This document shows positions 16,550-24,623 of a stretch of 33,121 nucleotides of DNA, in pieces (positions within the stretch are counted from its first letter, which is position 1; every line of letters begins with the position of its first letter). Below the pieces are notes generated by a model. That model made no database searches. It was given only the letters and a program-made list of their open reading frames with translations, and had not been told where the DNA came from. A program made the translations under genes and the position numbers. Source of the stretch: Coriobacteriia bacterium (GTDB lineage Bacteria; Actinomycetota; Coriobacteriia; Coriobacteriales; Eggerthellaceae); assembly GCA_030540225.1 (NCBI GenBank), contig JAUNWQ010000013.1, forward strand, positions 1-33,121, read 5' to 3'.

Positions 16550-17492
16550 AGTGCCTATAGGGATGGACGAACGGATTGTCCCTCATAACGTTCTCGAGCA
16601 TCGAAATGTAATCCTCGAGAAGCGGGCTGCGTTTCATCTGGCTATGGATAATGTATCCGACCTGCATCGTTCCGTTGCTGCCGGGAAGGCCTCGGGTGTC
16701 GAGCGGAATAGACACAATGCCCGTGTGCATCTCAGAGGAGAGGACGCCGGTAGACAAGGTGTAGCCGATATGATTGGTAAGGAGGTTCGTCAACGTTCCG
16801 CGGTCGGAGAAGCGGATTTCCTTCTTATGGGGAATCTGATTGAATGGCTCTTCGGCGTAATAGAAGGAATTTTCCGTACCCTGCTCAAAGGAGTAGCGTG
16901 GATAATCTTCCAAATCGTCAAGCGTGAGGATTTTTGCCTTCGCAAGCGGATGATGTTCGCCGACGAACACGTGGACCTGCGCATCAAAGAGAGGCGTGAA
17001 GACGACGTTTGCATCAGCAAAAGCTTTGTCGAGCACACGTGAGTTGAAGCTATCGCGGAACAGGATTCCAATCTCGCTACGGAAGGTACGTACGTCGTCG
17101 ATAATCTCGCCGGTTCGGCATTCTCTCAAAGTGAACTCGTACTCGTCTCCTGTGTACATTTCGGCGACCTCGACAAAGGCTTGCACGCTGAAGGCATAGT
17201 GCTGCGTCGAAACTGTCAGGCGCGCATGGCTCGAAGACCCTTTCGCGTAGCGCTCGAAGAGCATGTCGGCTTGTTGGATAACCTGACGCGCATAGCCGAG
17301 CAGCTCGGTTCCGTCATTGGTGAGGGTGACGCCACGATTGCTGCGGGTGAATATGGTGATTCCTAGTTCAGCCTCAAGCTCCTTGATCGCCGTGGAGAGG
17401 TTGGACTGCGAGGCGTAGAGGTTTTGGGCCGCAGCATTGATGGAGCCATATTCCGCGATAGCTATGAGGTAACGAAGCTGTTGTAAAGTCAT
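16548..17492 (-). CDS. LysR-family transcriptional regulator
   Basis: The 314-residue protein has the LysR winged helix-turn-helix at its N-terminus (MTLQQLRYLIAIAEYGSINA, then AAQNLYASQSNLSTAIKELE, about 1-60) and a two-lobed effector-binding domain (about 90-300). The start is ATG 17492 with AGGAAAG before it; the longer frame to 17555 adds 21 residues and overlaps the promoter. It is divergent from the CoA-ligase-like gene at 17673, the classic arrangement for a LysR regulator and its target. A TTGC-N7-GCAA box overlaps its own -10 element, which suggests autorepression. Its effector domain is clearly similar to the stand-alone protein at 19024-19680. The ligand is unknown, perhaps an aromatic acid or its CoA ester. 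Confidence 0.92.
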   Translation of the reverse strand: MTLQQLRYLIAIAEYGSINAAAQNLYASQSNLSTAIKELEAELGITIFTRSNRGVTLTNDGTELLGYARQVIQQADMLFERYAKGSSSHARLTVSTQHYAFSVQAFVEVAEMYTGDEYEFTLRECRTGEIIDDVRTFRSEIGILFRDSFNSRVLDKAFADANVVFTPLFDAQVHVFVGEHHPLAKAKILTLDDLEDYPRYSFEQGTENSFYYAEEPFNQIPHKKEIRFSDRGTLTNLLTNHIGYTLSTGVLSSEMHTGIVSIPLDTRGLPGSNGTMQVGYIIHSQMKRSPLLEDYISMLENVMRDNPFVHPYRH

Positions 17493-17540
17493 AATCCACT
17501 TTCCTGGGAAATTCGGTTCAATCAGAATTTGATATTGTAA

Positions 17541-17555
17541 TTGCATTATACGCAA
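17541..17555. promoter_or_regulatory. LysR-type operator (TTGC-N7-GCAA) over a -10 box
   Basis: TTGCATTATACGCAA is an inverted repeat with the T-N11-A core of LysR boxes. It covers a perfect minus-strand TATAAT (17550-17545) that would drive the LysR gene. A second inverted repeat, CTTGC-N5-GCAAG, lies at 17606-17620 towards the ligase gene and may be the activation site. Confidence 0.6.
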
Positions 17556-17672
17556 CTATCGATTGGAAAGATAACTAGTACTCAAAAGAAAGTCCAATTC
17601 AAATGCTTGCCTCGAGCAAGTTCGAGTGGTTTTATTATCAAGCACCAATGAGCAACATTGAGGAGTATATGC

Positions 17673-19013
17673 ATGGCGAAGAAGAACATACCTTACGATC
17701 AGAAATACTACGATCCCGAAATCGAGTGCATGCCGCGTCCTGAGTTGGAAAAACTCCAGCTCGAGCGCTTGCAGGCAATGGTGAAGTACGCATACGAGAA
17801 CACGGTGTACTACAAGCGCTCTTTCGATGAGGCAGGCGTGAAGCCCGAGGATATCACCTCGCTCGCCGACATCGAGAAATTCCCCTTCATCGACAAGAAG
17901 ACGGAGCGCGAGACGCAGCATGTTGGAAGCTTCTTCGGCGAGATGTGCTCCGTTCCCGAAGAGGACGTCGTGTTCATGGCGACCTCTTCCGGTTCGACCG
18001 GCGTTCCCACGGTGAGCCCCTTCACGCAGGAGGACTTCGACCTGTGGCAATCCACTGAAGCGCGCCTCTTCTGGCAGGCGGGTATGCGTCCGAACGACCG
18101 CTATGTGCACGGGCTGAACTTCGCGCTTTACGTCGGCGGCCCCGACGTCATGGGCGCACAGGAGCTCGGTGCGCTCGCCATCTGGGTGGGTGCGGTTCCT
18201 TCCGACCGCCTGCTGTTCGTGCTGAAGCAGTATCAGCCGACCGTCATCTGGACGTCCCCCTCTTATGCTTGGGCGCTTGGCGAGAAGGCGAAGGAGAAAG
18301 GGTTCGACCCACGCAAGGACTTCAGCATCCACACTATCATCGTTGCAGGTGAACCTGGCGGCTCCATCTCGTCGACGCGCGAGGCGATCGAAGATTTGTG
18401 GGGCGCTAAGGTCGTCGACTTCTTCGGCCTGTCCGACATCTACGGCGCATGCGCTGCGATGTGCGAAGCGAAAGACGGCTTGCATATCGTCGAGGACCAG
18501 ATTCTCGTGGAAACTGTCGACCCGAAGACCGGCGAGGTGCTTGAGCCGGGCAGCGTCGGCGAGCTGACTTACACGACGCTCATGAAGAAGGCGCGCCCGA
18601 TGATCCGTTTCCGCTCGGGCGACATCGGATATGTGAGCACCGACAAGTGTGAATGCGGGCGAACCCTTGCCCGTATCCATGTGACCGGTCGCAAGGACGA
18701 GATGTTCATCGTCGGCGCCGTGAACGTGTTCCCCTCCGATGTGGAATACGTTGTTCGCGCGTCGAAGGGCCTTACCGGCGAGTACTCCATTCGCGTGTAC
18801 GACGAGAACTACACGACCCGTTACGAGGTCTCGGTCGAGCGCGCGTTTGGCAGCGAAGAGCCGTATGCTGAGGTCGCGAAGCGTGTCGAGGCAGCATTGA
18901 AGGCCCATTGCGGCGTGCGACCTGCTAAGGTGATCGTGTACGACGCGGGCAAGCTGGGCACGTCATCCGCTCACAAAGCGAGCCGTTTCGTCGATGAGCG
19001 TACGCAGAAGTAA
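17673..19013 (+). CDS. Phenylacetate-CoA ligase-like AMP-forming ligase (PaaK family)
   Basis: The 446-residue adenylate-forming enzyme belongs with PaaK-type ligases, which join an aryl acid to CoA through an acyl-AMP. Motifs in order: ATSSGSTGVPTVSPF (about 103-117, phosphate loop), VAGEPGG, FFGLSDIYGA (adenine and carboxylate pocket), RFRSGDIGYV and GRKDEMFIVGAVNVFPSDVE (hinge). A CECGR pair precedes the hinge, as in many PaaK proteins. The start is ATG 17673 after GAGGAG. The true substrate cannot be read from the sequence; phenylacetate, other aryl acids or a cofactor as in F390 synthetase are possible. It is followed 10 bases later by the LysR-like effector protein, so the two are one operon. 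Confidence 0.85.
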   Translation: MAKKNIPYDQKYYDPEIECMPRPELEKLQLERLQAMVKYAYENTVYYKRSFDEAGVKPEDITSLADIEKFPFIDKKTERETQHVGSFFGEMCSVPEEDVVFMATSSGSTGVPTVSPFTQEDFDLWQSTEARLFWQAGMRPNDRYVHGLNFALYVGGPDVMGAQELGALAIWVGAVPSDRLLFVLKQYQPTVIWTSPSYAWALGEKAKEKGFDPRKDFSIHTIIVAGEPGGSISSTREAIEDLWGAKVVDFFGLSDIYGACAAMCEAKDGLHIVEDQILVETVDPKTGEVLEPGSVGELTYTTLMKKARPMIRFRSGDIGYVSTDKCECGRTLARIHVTGRKDEMFIVGAVNVFPSDVEYVVRASKGLTGEYSIRVYDENYTTRYEVSVERAFGSEEPYAEVAKRVEAALKAHCGVRPAKVIVYDAGKLGTSSAHKASRFVDERTQK

Positions 19014-19023
19014 GGAGAAGGCT

Positions 19024-19680
19024 ATGTCGAAAACGTTTTCGGTTTCAGGTCAGCACTACCTCTTCGATGTGCAGACGTTCGCGCACACCGTGCTTGCGGC
19101 GGGCGGCGATGAGTACTCCTATGCGCTGCACGACCGCACGACGCAAGGCGTCATTGATGATGTTGCGCAGGGAGTGAGCGAACTGGGCATCCTGCTCAAG
19201 ACGTCCGCTTCGGATGCCGCTCTCGACGAGGCGTTCAAAGCAGCGGGCGTTCGATACACCGAGCTCGTGCAGTCGGCGCCGCGCGTGGCCCTGCCCTCGA
19301 GCCATCCGATGTCGAATGCGAAGTCGCTTACGTTGGACGATCTTGCTGATTGGCCGTATATCTATTTTGACCAGGGTAAAGACGCTCCTGCTGAATTCGC
19401 GGAAGAAGCGGTGTGCGACCCTGCATGCGCAAAGAAGATAGCAACGACCGACCGTGCCTCGCTCTCCGAGCTCTGCGTCGCCCTCAATGGCTATACGGTG
19501 ACAAGCGGCATCCTCGTGGGCATCGCCGATGGTCCGGCGCTGACGACCGTCCCGCTTGAGACGGATGTGACCATCCATCTTGGGTATATTACGAAGGATG
19601 ATGCCGAGCTTTCCGCTTTGGGCGAAAGCTTCCTTGGTCGACTGAAGAAGAATCTCGAGCGCTACGTCGCATCCCTCTAA
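19024..19680 (+). CDS. Stand-alone LysR-type effector-binding domain (no DNA-binding domain)
   Basis: The 218-residue protein aligns along its whole length with residues about 93-300 of the LysR regulator at 16548-17492. Shared landmarks in order are QHY.F.VQ.F, GDEY, a G-x-IDDV segment, SELGILL versus SEIGILF, LD.AF, the pair AKSLTLDDLADWP and AKILTLDDLEDYP, DR..L, GYT...G.L and GYI. It starts at ATG 19024 with AAGGAGAAGG before it, only 10 bases after the ligase stop, and has no helix-turn-helix. It has no signal peptide, so it should be cytoplasmic. It may bind the same ligand and either buffer it or pair with the LysR protein; both ideas are inference. Confidence 0.82.
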   Translation: MSKTFSVSGQHYLFDVQTFAHTVLAAGGDEYSYALHDRTTQGVIDDVAQGVSELGILLKTSASDAALDEAFKAAGVRYTELVQSAPRVALPSSHPMSNAKSLTLDDLADWPYIYFDQGKDAPAEFAEEAVCDPACAKKIATTDRASLSELCVALNGYTVTSGILVGIADGPALTTVPLETDVTIHLGYITKDDAELSALGESFLGRLKKNLERYVASL

Positions 19681-19704
19681 GGGAAAGCGGCGCGCATAAC
19701 GGTG

Positions 19705-19743
19705 AAGGCCTCAGGCGGAATAATCCGTCTGAGGCCTTTTGTT
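19705..19743 (+). terminator. Terminator after the ligase operon
   Basis: A 14-bp stem with one G-T mismatch position (AAGGCCTCAG with CTGAGGCCTT as the outer arms) is followed by TTTTGTT. It closes the ligase plus effector-domain transcript. Confidence 0.88.
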
Positions 19744-19863
19744 CTTGAAGATGGGCGTTTGCCAGCGCAAGCTTGATTCTCGGAAGAGACGCTTCTCCCT
19801 TGCGCGCCGAGCTCTCGCCATGCAGTGAGGTGCGGTGCCGTTTTTCTCGCTGGGCGCGCTGCG

Positions 19864-21798
19864 CTATCTTCCCGTCAGCACGCGCTCGTCGCCTGAGCGG
19901 CGGGTGATGCCCTTGTCGTCGAAGTATTCCAACAGGGGGATGGCGTACTTTCGGGTGGTGCCCATGGCATCCCTCAGTTCAGCGGCGCTCGCAGAGGCCC
20001 CGTCGGCGAGACGAGTGCGAACTGCCTGTTTAAATTGGGCAAGTACCTCAGTGGAGAAGGCGAGTTCTTTCGTGACGCGCATTGCATCGCCTGCCTTCTC
20101 GAGGGAAGCCATGGCGCGTCGGCCGAGCGCGGGCTCGATTTTGCAGCTCGAGAAGATCTCATCGAGAGTCGCGGGCGATGCGCTAGCCTCGCGAAGTGCG
20201 GCAAGCAACGTTTCTGCAGCCTGCTTCTCCAGTGCCTGCGCTCCAGCGCCCGCCTGCGGATGGCAAACCTCGCCGCCGTTGACCACCGCGTGCTTAGCAG
20301 CTTGCGCATCAGCGAGGAGGGCATCGAAACAGTCGGCAGAAAGGCGGGCGGCCGCTTTCTGGCGCAGCGCCTCCTTTGAGATGCCGGTCGATGTCGGGTT
20401 CTCGTTATGGAAGGCGAGCAGGGCATTCTCGATCGCTGAGCGCATCTTCTGCACATAGCGTGGCGTGGTGAAGTACTCAACCGCGCCTGCCTGGTCGGCT
20501 TTGAGTCGAACGGCTTTGCGCGATTTCTCGAGCGACTCGAGCGCCTGCTGCGCGGCGGCTCGGCTGCATCCTGCTGCATGGACGATGCCATCGCACGTTA
20601 CCGGCGTTTTCTCGAGGTAGAACGCGCACTCCGCTGCACGGTTGCCATCTCCGTCGCGCAAGGCGTCAAGGAGCGCGATCTTCTCGGGGGTCTCCGTGGT
20701 AGAGCGCTTAGGGTGCGCACGGAGCACGACGCCGCCGCCGATGACGTGCACGGGGGAGTACGACCGCACGATGAAATGGTCTTGCCAGGATACGGGAAGC
20801 TCCTCGTCGAGGCGAATTTGGGCATAGCCTCGCTCGCCGGACTTAAAGCCCTGCTCGTCCCCGATGCGCAGGATTCGCCCTGTGACCTCGCGTGTTCCGT
20901 GGGAAATATGGACCCGCGCCCCGCTTTCGAGGGGCTTATCGGACGAGGAGAGGCCGAGGAAGGTGAAGTCGGCGTCGAAGCGGTCGGTCGCAGTGACGGT
21001 ATGGGGCGCTGCGAGAAAATCACCCGGGCGTACTTCGTCGGTGGAAAGAGCGTTCAGGTTGAGCGCCACACGGTGCCCAGCCTCGGCGCGCTCGACGCTT
21101 TCCCCGTGGATTTGGATGCTCCTCACGCGGGATATGCGTCCGCTCGGGAGCACTTCAAGTTCGTCGCCTGTGGAAACGGCACCGCTCCAGAGCGTTCCCG
21201 TGATGACCGTGCCCGCGCCTTTGATGGTGAAGACGCGGTCGATTGGCAGGCGAGCGCTGTCGGATGCTTTTTGACGCTTCGTTGCTTTCGCTGCACGGCC
21301 GAGCGCCGCTTTCAGGTCGTCGAGTCCCTCTCCCGTGCGGCTCGACACAGCAACGATTTCGGCACCCCCGTAGGGTCCGCCCGCAAGGCGACCTTTCACC
21401 TCGTCAATCATGAATTCGACCCATTCATCGTCGACGAGGTCGGTCTTCGTGAGCGCGACGACGAGCGTGGGGATGCGCAGAAGCTCCAGAACAGCCAAGT
21501 GCTCGGTCGTCTGCGGCATAACGCCGTCGTCGGCTGCAATGCACAGGAGTGCCATATCGATGCCGGTTGACCCCGAGATCATTTGGCGGACGAACTTCTC
21601 ATGGCCGGGGACATCGACTACGCCTAAGGTGGTGCCATCGTCGAGGGGAAGGCGAGCGAAGCCGAGTTCGATGGTGATTCCGCGCTGCTTCTCTTCCGAG
21701 AGGCGGTCGGGATCGGTACCCGTCAACGCGAGGATAAGCGAGGACTTGCCGTGGTCGATGTGCCCTGCGGTTCCCAGGACGAGGTCGTGGTTCTTCAT
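19864..21798 (-). CDS. selB: Selenocysteine-specific elongation factor SelB
   Basis: The 644-residue GTPase brings selenocysteinyl-tRNA to UGA codons on the ribosome. The N-terminal EF-Tu-like part begins GTAGHIDHGKSSLILALTG (P-loop, about 8-26) and continues with EEKQRGITIELGFA, VDVPGHEKFVRQM and ALTKTDL. The C-terminal third holds the winged-helix repeats that bind the SECIS RNA, ending with the typical RKYAIPLLEYFDDKGITRR. The start is ATG 21798 (GAAGGGAT upstream); it overlaps the selA stop as ATGA, so the two are translationally coupled. A longer frame to 22008 lies inside selA. Its known client in this window is SelD (Sec18). Confidence 0.95.
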   Translation of the reverse strand: MKNHDLVLGTAGHIDHGKSSLILALTGTDPDRLSEEKQRGITIELGFARLPLDDGTTLGVVDVPGHEKFVRQMISGSTGIDMALLCIAADDGVMPQTTEHLAVLELLRIPTLVVALTKTDLVDDEWVEFMIDEVKGRLAGGPYGGAEIVAVSSRTGEGLDDLKAALGRAAKATKRQKASDSARLPIDRVFTIKGAGTVITGTLWSGAVSTGDELEVLPSGRISRVRSIQIHGESVERAEAGHRVALNLNALSTDEVRPGDFLAAPHTVTATDRFDADFTFLGLSSSDKPLESGARVHISHGTREVTGRILRIGDEQGFKSGERGYAQIRLDEELPVSWQDHFIVRSYSPVHVIGGGVVLRAHPKRSTTETPEKIALLDALRDGDGNRAAECAFYLEKTPVTCDGIVHAAGCSRAAAQQALESLEKSRKAVRLKADQAGAVEYFTTPRYVQKMRSAIENALLAFHNENPTSTGISKEALRQKAAARLSADCFDALLADAQAAKHAVVNGGEVCHPQAGAGAQALEKQAAETLLAALREASASPATLDEIFSSCKIEPALGRRAMASLEKAGDAMRVTKELAFSTEVLAQFKQAVRTRLADGASASAAELRDAMGTTRKYAIPLLEYFDDKGITRRSGDERVLTGR

Positions 21799-23255
21799 CG
21801 GTCGATCCCTTCGAAATACTCGGTGCAGGCACGCACGATTTCCTGCATCTCTCCCTCGTCGAGCACAGTGCGCCCATCGAAGAGCAACATGTCTTTCTTC
21901 AGGCGACCCACAACGGGAACGAGGCGCTCCGAAACAAGGTGCCGATTGCATGAGAGCGCGTTGCCTCGCAAGAACCTGACCTGCACACAATAGGTGGGGA
22001 TGTCGCACATGGGCAGCGCACCGCCTCCTGCGCGGGAAATCTCCTCGACGACGGAAACCTCGCAGGCATCAGCGGGAAGCGCTTTCTTCAGCATACTCGC
22101 AAGCTTCTTGGTGCGGACACAGACCTTATCGGCGGTTTCGGTGAGCATGCGCAGGGTGGGAACCTCGCGGCGCGCATTCTCGGGGTTCAGGTAGAGTCGC
22201 AACGTGGCCTCGAGCGCCGCGAGCGTCATCTTGTCGAGACGCAGCGCGCGGGCGAGCGGATTCTTCTTCAGGCGCGCGATCAGCGGCTTCGCACCGACGA
22301 TGATGCCTGCCTGAGGGCCGCCAAGCAGCTTGTCGCCTGAGAACGACACGAGATCGGCTCCGGCTTGCAGCGATTCGGAGACGGTGGGCTCGGCGTAGTC
22401 ACCGAAGCAGGTCAGGCGCATGAACGCACCCGATCCCTGGTCTTCGTAGACAAGAAGCTTGCCGCCGCTCGTTCCGCCTGCCTGCTCGCGTGCAGCGTTC
22501 TCCTCGTCGGCAAGCGAGCGCAGCTCGGAGATGGCGACCGATTCCGTGAAACCGATCAGGCGGTAGTTCGAGGGATGCACCTTCAAGACCATGGCCGTGT
22601 CGGGCGTGACCGCTCGCACGTAGTCGGAAAGGTGCGTCTTGTTCGTGGCGCCGACTTCCACCATAGTGGCGTGCGATTGCGCCATGATGTCGGGGATGCG
22701 GAACGACCCGCCGATCTCGACGAGCTCGCCGCGCGAGACGATAGCTTCGTGACCTGCGGCGAATTCGGAGAGCACCATCATGACTGCCGCGGCGTTGTTG
22801 TTCACAGCAATTGCGGCCTCGGCGCCGGTGAGCGTGCAGATGAGCTGCTCGCAGTGGGAATGGCGCGAGCCGCGAGCCATCGCGTCGGTGTCGTATTCCA
22901 GCGTCGAGTACCCGCTTGCGACCTCGTTCACGGCCTGCACGGCGGCGGGCGCGAGAACGCTTCGTCCGAGGTTGGTGTGGATGATGACGCCGCTTGCGTT
23001 CACAACGCGCCGCAGGGAAGGACGGTTCAGCGCGAGAAGCCTCATGCGGGTCGCGCGCACGATGCTTGGGATGGATGTATCGGCGTCGCTCCCTGCGAGG
23101 ATAGCTTGCCGCGCTTCGTCGATGCTCGCACGTACAGCGTCGCATACCAAGTCTCGGGGAACGCTATCGGTGAGGGCCTCGAGCGAGGCATCGTGGAGGA
23201 CTTCCTCAACCTGAGGAAGCGAGCGGAGCTTATCGTGCGGGGACTGCGAAGTCAT
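21795..23255 (-). CDS. selA: L-seryl-tRNA(Sec) selenium transferase SelA
   Basis: The 486-residue PLP enzyme converts seryl-tRNA(Sec) to selenocysteinyl-tRNA(Sec) with selenophosphate. The N-terminal domain (SLPQVEEVL, about 12-20) is followed by the PLP fold: NASGVIIHTNLGRS (about 86-99), VNNNAAAVMM, ASHPSN-like KVHPSNYRLIGF, YEDQGSG and SFSGDKLLGGPQAG with the PLP lysine at about 309. Length and motifs are standard for bacterial SelA. The ATGA overlap with selB shows an operon. It is divergent from yedF across a 272-base region that contains parS site 7. Confidence 0.96.
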   Translation of the reverse strand: MTSQSPHDKLRSLPQVEEVLHDASLEALTDSVPRDLVCDAVRASIDEARQAILAGSDADTSIPSIVRATRMRLLALNRPSLRRVVNASGVIIHTNLGRSVLAPAAVQAVNEVASGYSTLEYDTDAMARGSRHSHCEQLICTLTGAEAAIAVNNNAAAVMMVLSEFAAGHEAIVSRGELVEIGGSFRIPDIMAQSHATMVEVGATNKTHLSDYVRAVTPDTAMVLKVHPSNYRLIGFTESVAISELRSLADEENAAREQAGGTSGGKLLVYEDQGSGAFMRLTCFGDYAEPTVSESLQAGADLVSFSGDKLLGGPQAGIIVGAKPLIARLKKNPLARALRLDKMTLAALEATLRLYLNPENARREVPTLRMLTETADKVCVRTKKLASMLKKALPADACEVSVVEEISRAGGGALPMCDIPTYCVQVRFLRGNALSCNRHLVSERLVPVVGRLKKDMLLFDGRTVLDEGEMQEIVRACTEYFEGIDR

Positions 23256-23459
23256 GAATGCGCCTTTCGTGCGAGAAACGGTGACTCAAATTGTAGCAGC
23301 GGGCGGCTTTCCCGTCGCCCTCGGACGCGATTGCGGCCGTCGCGGCCGTCAGATGGGCGCCCGTGCGTTTCTGCGTTATACTCATCCTTGACAGAGCGAT
23401 TTTTCGCCGCGTGATTCTGCCGCCGCGCGACATTCTGCATTTTCGCCTGCTTAGAAGCT

Positions 23460-23475
23460 TGTTTCACGTGAAACA
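23460..23475. promoter_or_regulatory. parS site 7
   Basis: A perfect TGTTTCACGTGAAACA, inside a longer palindrome with GCT/AGC arms, lies 52 bases before the yedF start in the selA/yedF divergent region. It is the most distal site seen, about 20 kb from parB. Confidence 0.95.
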
Positions 23476-23527
23476 AGCGCAATTCACCGTGCCCGCACGC
23501 GCGGGCCTCAGCAAGGAAGGATCCCCC

Positions 23528-24142
23528 ATGAAAATCCTCGACGGTTTCGGCAAGCAGTGCCCTATGCCTCTCGTCATGGCGAAAAAGGAGCTCGACGCGG
23601 GCGTGACGGAGCTCGCTATCCAGGTTGACAACGAGACGGCCGTGAAGAACCTCACGCGTCTTGGTAAGAAGAAGAACATGGCCACGTCGGTTGACAAGAT
23701 CGAGGGCGGCTGGCTCATCACCTTCGGTGAGGGCGACGGTGCCGAGGCCGAGGCTCCTGCCGCTATCCCCGAGGCTGGGAGCGCGTGCTCGACCACGGGC
23801 GGTTGCGGGTACTCCGTGTTCGTCGGCAAGGATTTCGTGGGCGATGGCGATCTTGAACTTGGCCACAACCTTATGAAGATGGCTCTCTACACGCTTTCCG
23901 AAGCGGGCGACCCGCCGACGTCGCTTCTGTTCATGAACGCTGGCGTGAAGCTGGTCGCACCGGGCGAGGAGCAGGTCATCGAGGCGGTGAAAAAGCTCGA
24001 GGAGCAGGGCACCGAGGTGCTCGTGTGCGGCACGTGCCTGAACTTCTTCGGCATTGCCGATGAGCTTTCCGTCGGCGAGGTTTCCAACATGTACGACATC
24101 CTCGAGCGCATGCGCGAGTCTGCAAAGACCATCACGCTGTAA
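23528..24142 (+). CDS. yedF: Selenium metabolism protein YedF (TusA-like plus DsrE-like)
   Basis: The 204-residue protein has an N-terminal TusA/SirA-like domain (about 1-70) with the sulfur- or selenium-carrying cysteine in GKQCPMPLV (C11). A short Ala/Glu linker and a Cys-containing turn (ACSTTGGCG) come next. The C-terminal DsrE-like domain (about 95-204) contains FVGKDFVGDGDLELGHNLMK and a second cysteine pair, VCGTCLNFFG. This matches the YedF family that co-occurs with selenium use; its exact step is not established, though a role in Se/S carriage is the usual suggestion. ATG 23528 follows AAGGAAGGA. The stop overlaps the next start as TAATG. Confidence 0.9.
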   Translation: MKILDGFGKQCPMPLVMAKKELDAGVTELAIQVDNETAVKNLTRLGKKKNMATSVDKIEGGWLITFGEGDGAEAEAPAAIPEAGSACSTTGGCGYSVFVGKDFVGDGDLELGHNLMKMALYTLSEAGDPPTSLLFMNAGVKLVAPGEEQVIEAVKKLEEQGTEVLVCGTCLNFFGIADELSVGEVSNMYDILERMRESAKTITL

Positions 24143-24435
24143 TGGGTAATTCTCAGGAAATGGGAAACCAGCAGGAAGCGGGTGATGCGCTCTTCGTGCT
24201 CGCTTTCGACTCGACCCATGCCGCGATGGCGGTGCAGGTCGCGTTCAAGGCTGCCGGCCGCTCCTTCGCGCTCATCCCGACGCCGCGAGAAATCAGCGCG
24301 GGGTGCGGCATGTCACTCAGGTTCAAGGCGCCTAGCGTCGCGCAAGCGCAGGCCTTCGTCGCCGAAACGGTGACGGGCGACGCCGCGCGATGCGCCGCGC
24401 TCTACGAGGCAAAGGGCTACACGAAGGTTTCGTGA
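24142..24435 (+). CDS. DUF3343 protein, putative Se/S carrier
   Basis: The 97-residue protein matches the DUF3343 pattern: a beta strand FVLAFDSTHAAMAVQ (about 18-32), a helix, then LIPTPREISAGCGMSLRF (about 43-60) with the conserved cysteine at about 54. DUF3343 genes are commonly found beside yedF in selenium-using bacteria and are suspected to carry or reduce Se or S; this is association, not proof. The start codon overlaps the yedF stop (TAATG), so the pair is co-translated. The first 15 residues are hydrophilic and not part of the domain. Confidence 0.85.
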   Translation: MGNSQEMGNQQEAGDALFVLAFDSTHAAMAVQVAFKAAGRSFALIPTPREISAGCGMSLRFKAPSVAQAQAFVAETVTGDAARCAALYEAKGYTKVS

Positions 24436-24526
24436 CCTTGCGAGCAGAGGCGGGTTGTCCGGGTGAGCTGCCCAGGAGGGTCGCGCGGGCAAGTCTCGCG
24501 GGCGGATGAGCCGCCCAATCACGAAA

Positions 24527-24564
24527 ACGGGGGGCCGACGCTCATCAAAGCGTCGGCCCCCCGT
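24527..24564. terminator. Strong GC hairpin between convergent genes
   Basis: A perfect 15-bp stem (ACGGGGGGCCGACGC with its complement) and an 8-base loop lie between the DUF3343 gene and the transporter. The minus strand continues GTTTTCG, so it probably ends transcripts from both sides. The preceding stretch (24436-24526) holds only a small GGGCGG/CCGCCC hairpin. Confidence 0.78.
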
Positions 24565-24623
24565 GCGTTGCGCTAGGCGAATTTCCCCTTTGCGGGTTTA
24601 ACCCCTACCCGCGTGTTCGGCCC

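Noticed and set aside
19681..19863. Possible tRNA-Sec (selC) next to selB
   Set aside because: No TCA anticodon arm, acceptor stem or T-loop GGTTCGA pattern was found here, at 24436-24623 or in the other gaps. By-eye search is not decisive.
20578..21570. Long plus-strand open frame (330 residues) opposite selB
   Set aside because: It is antisense to a clear, conserved gene; the product resembles no family.
22365..23414. Long plus-strand open frame (349 residues) opposite selA
   Set aside because: It is a composition-driven mirror of selA in GC-rich DNA, with no recognisable motif and no start signal.
1120..23475. Repeated palindromes as a CRISPR array or mobile repeat
   Set aside because: They are identical 16-bp parS sites at irregular, kilobase spacing with no spacers, and a ParB gene is present.
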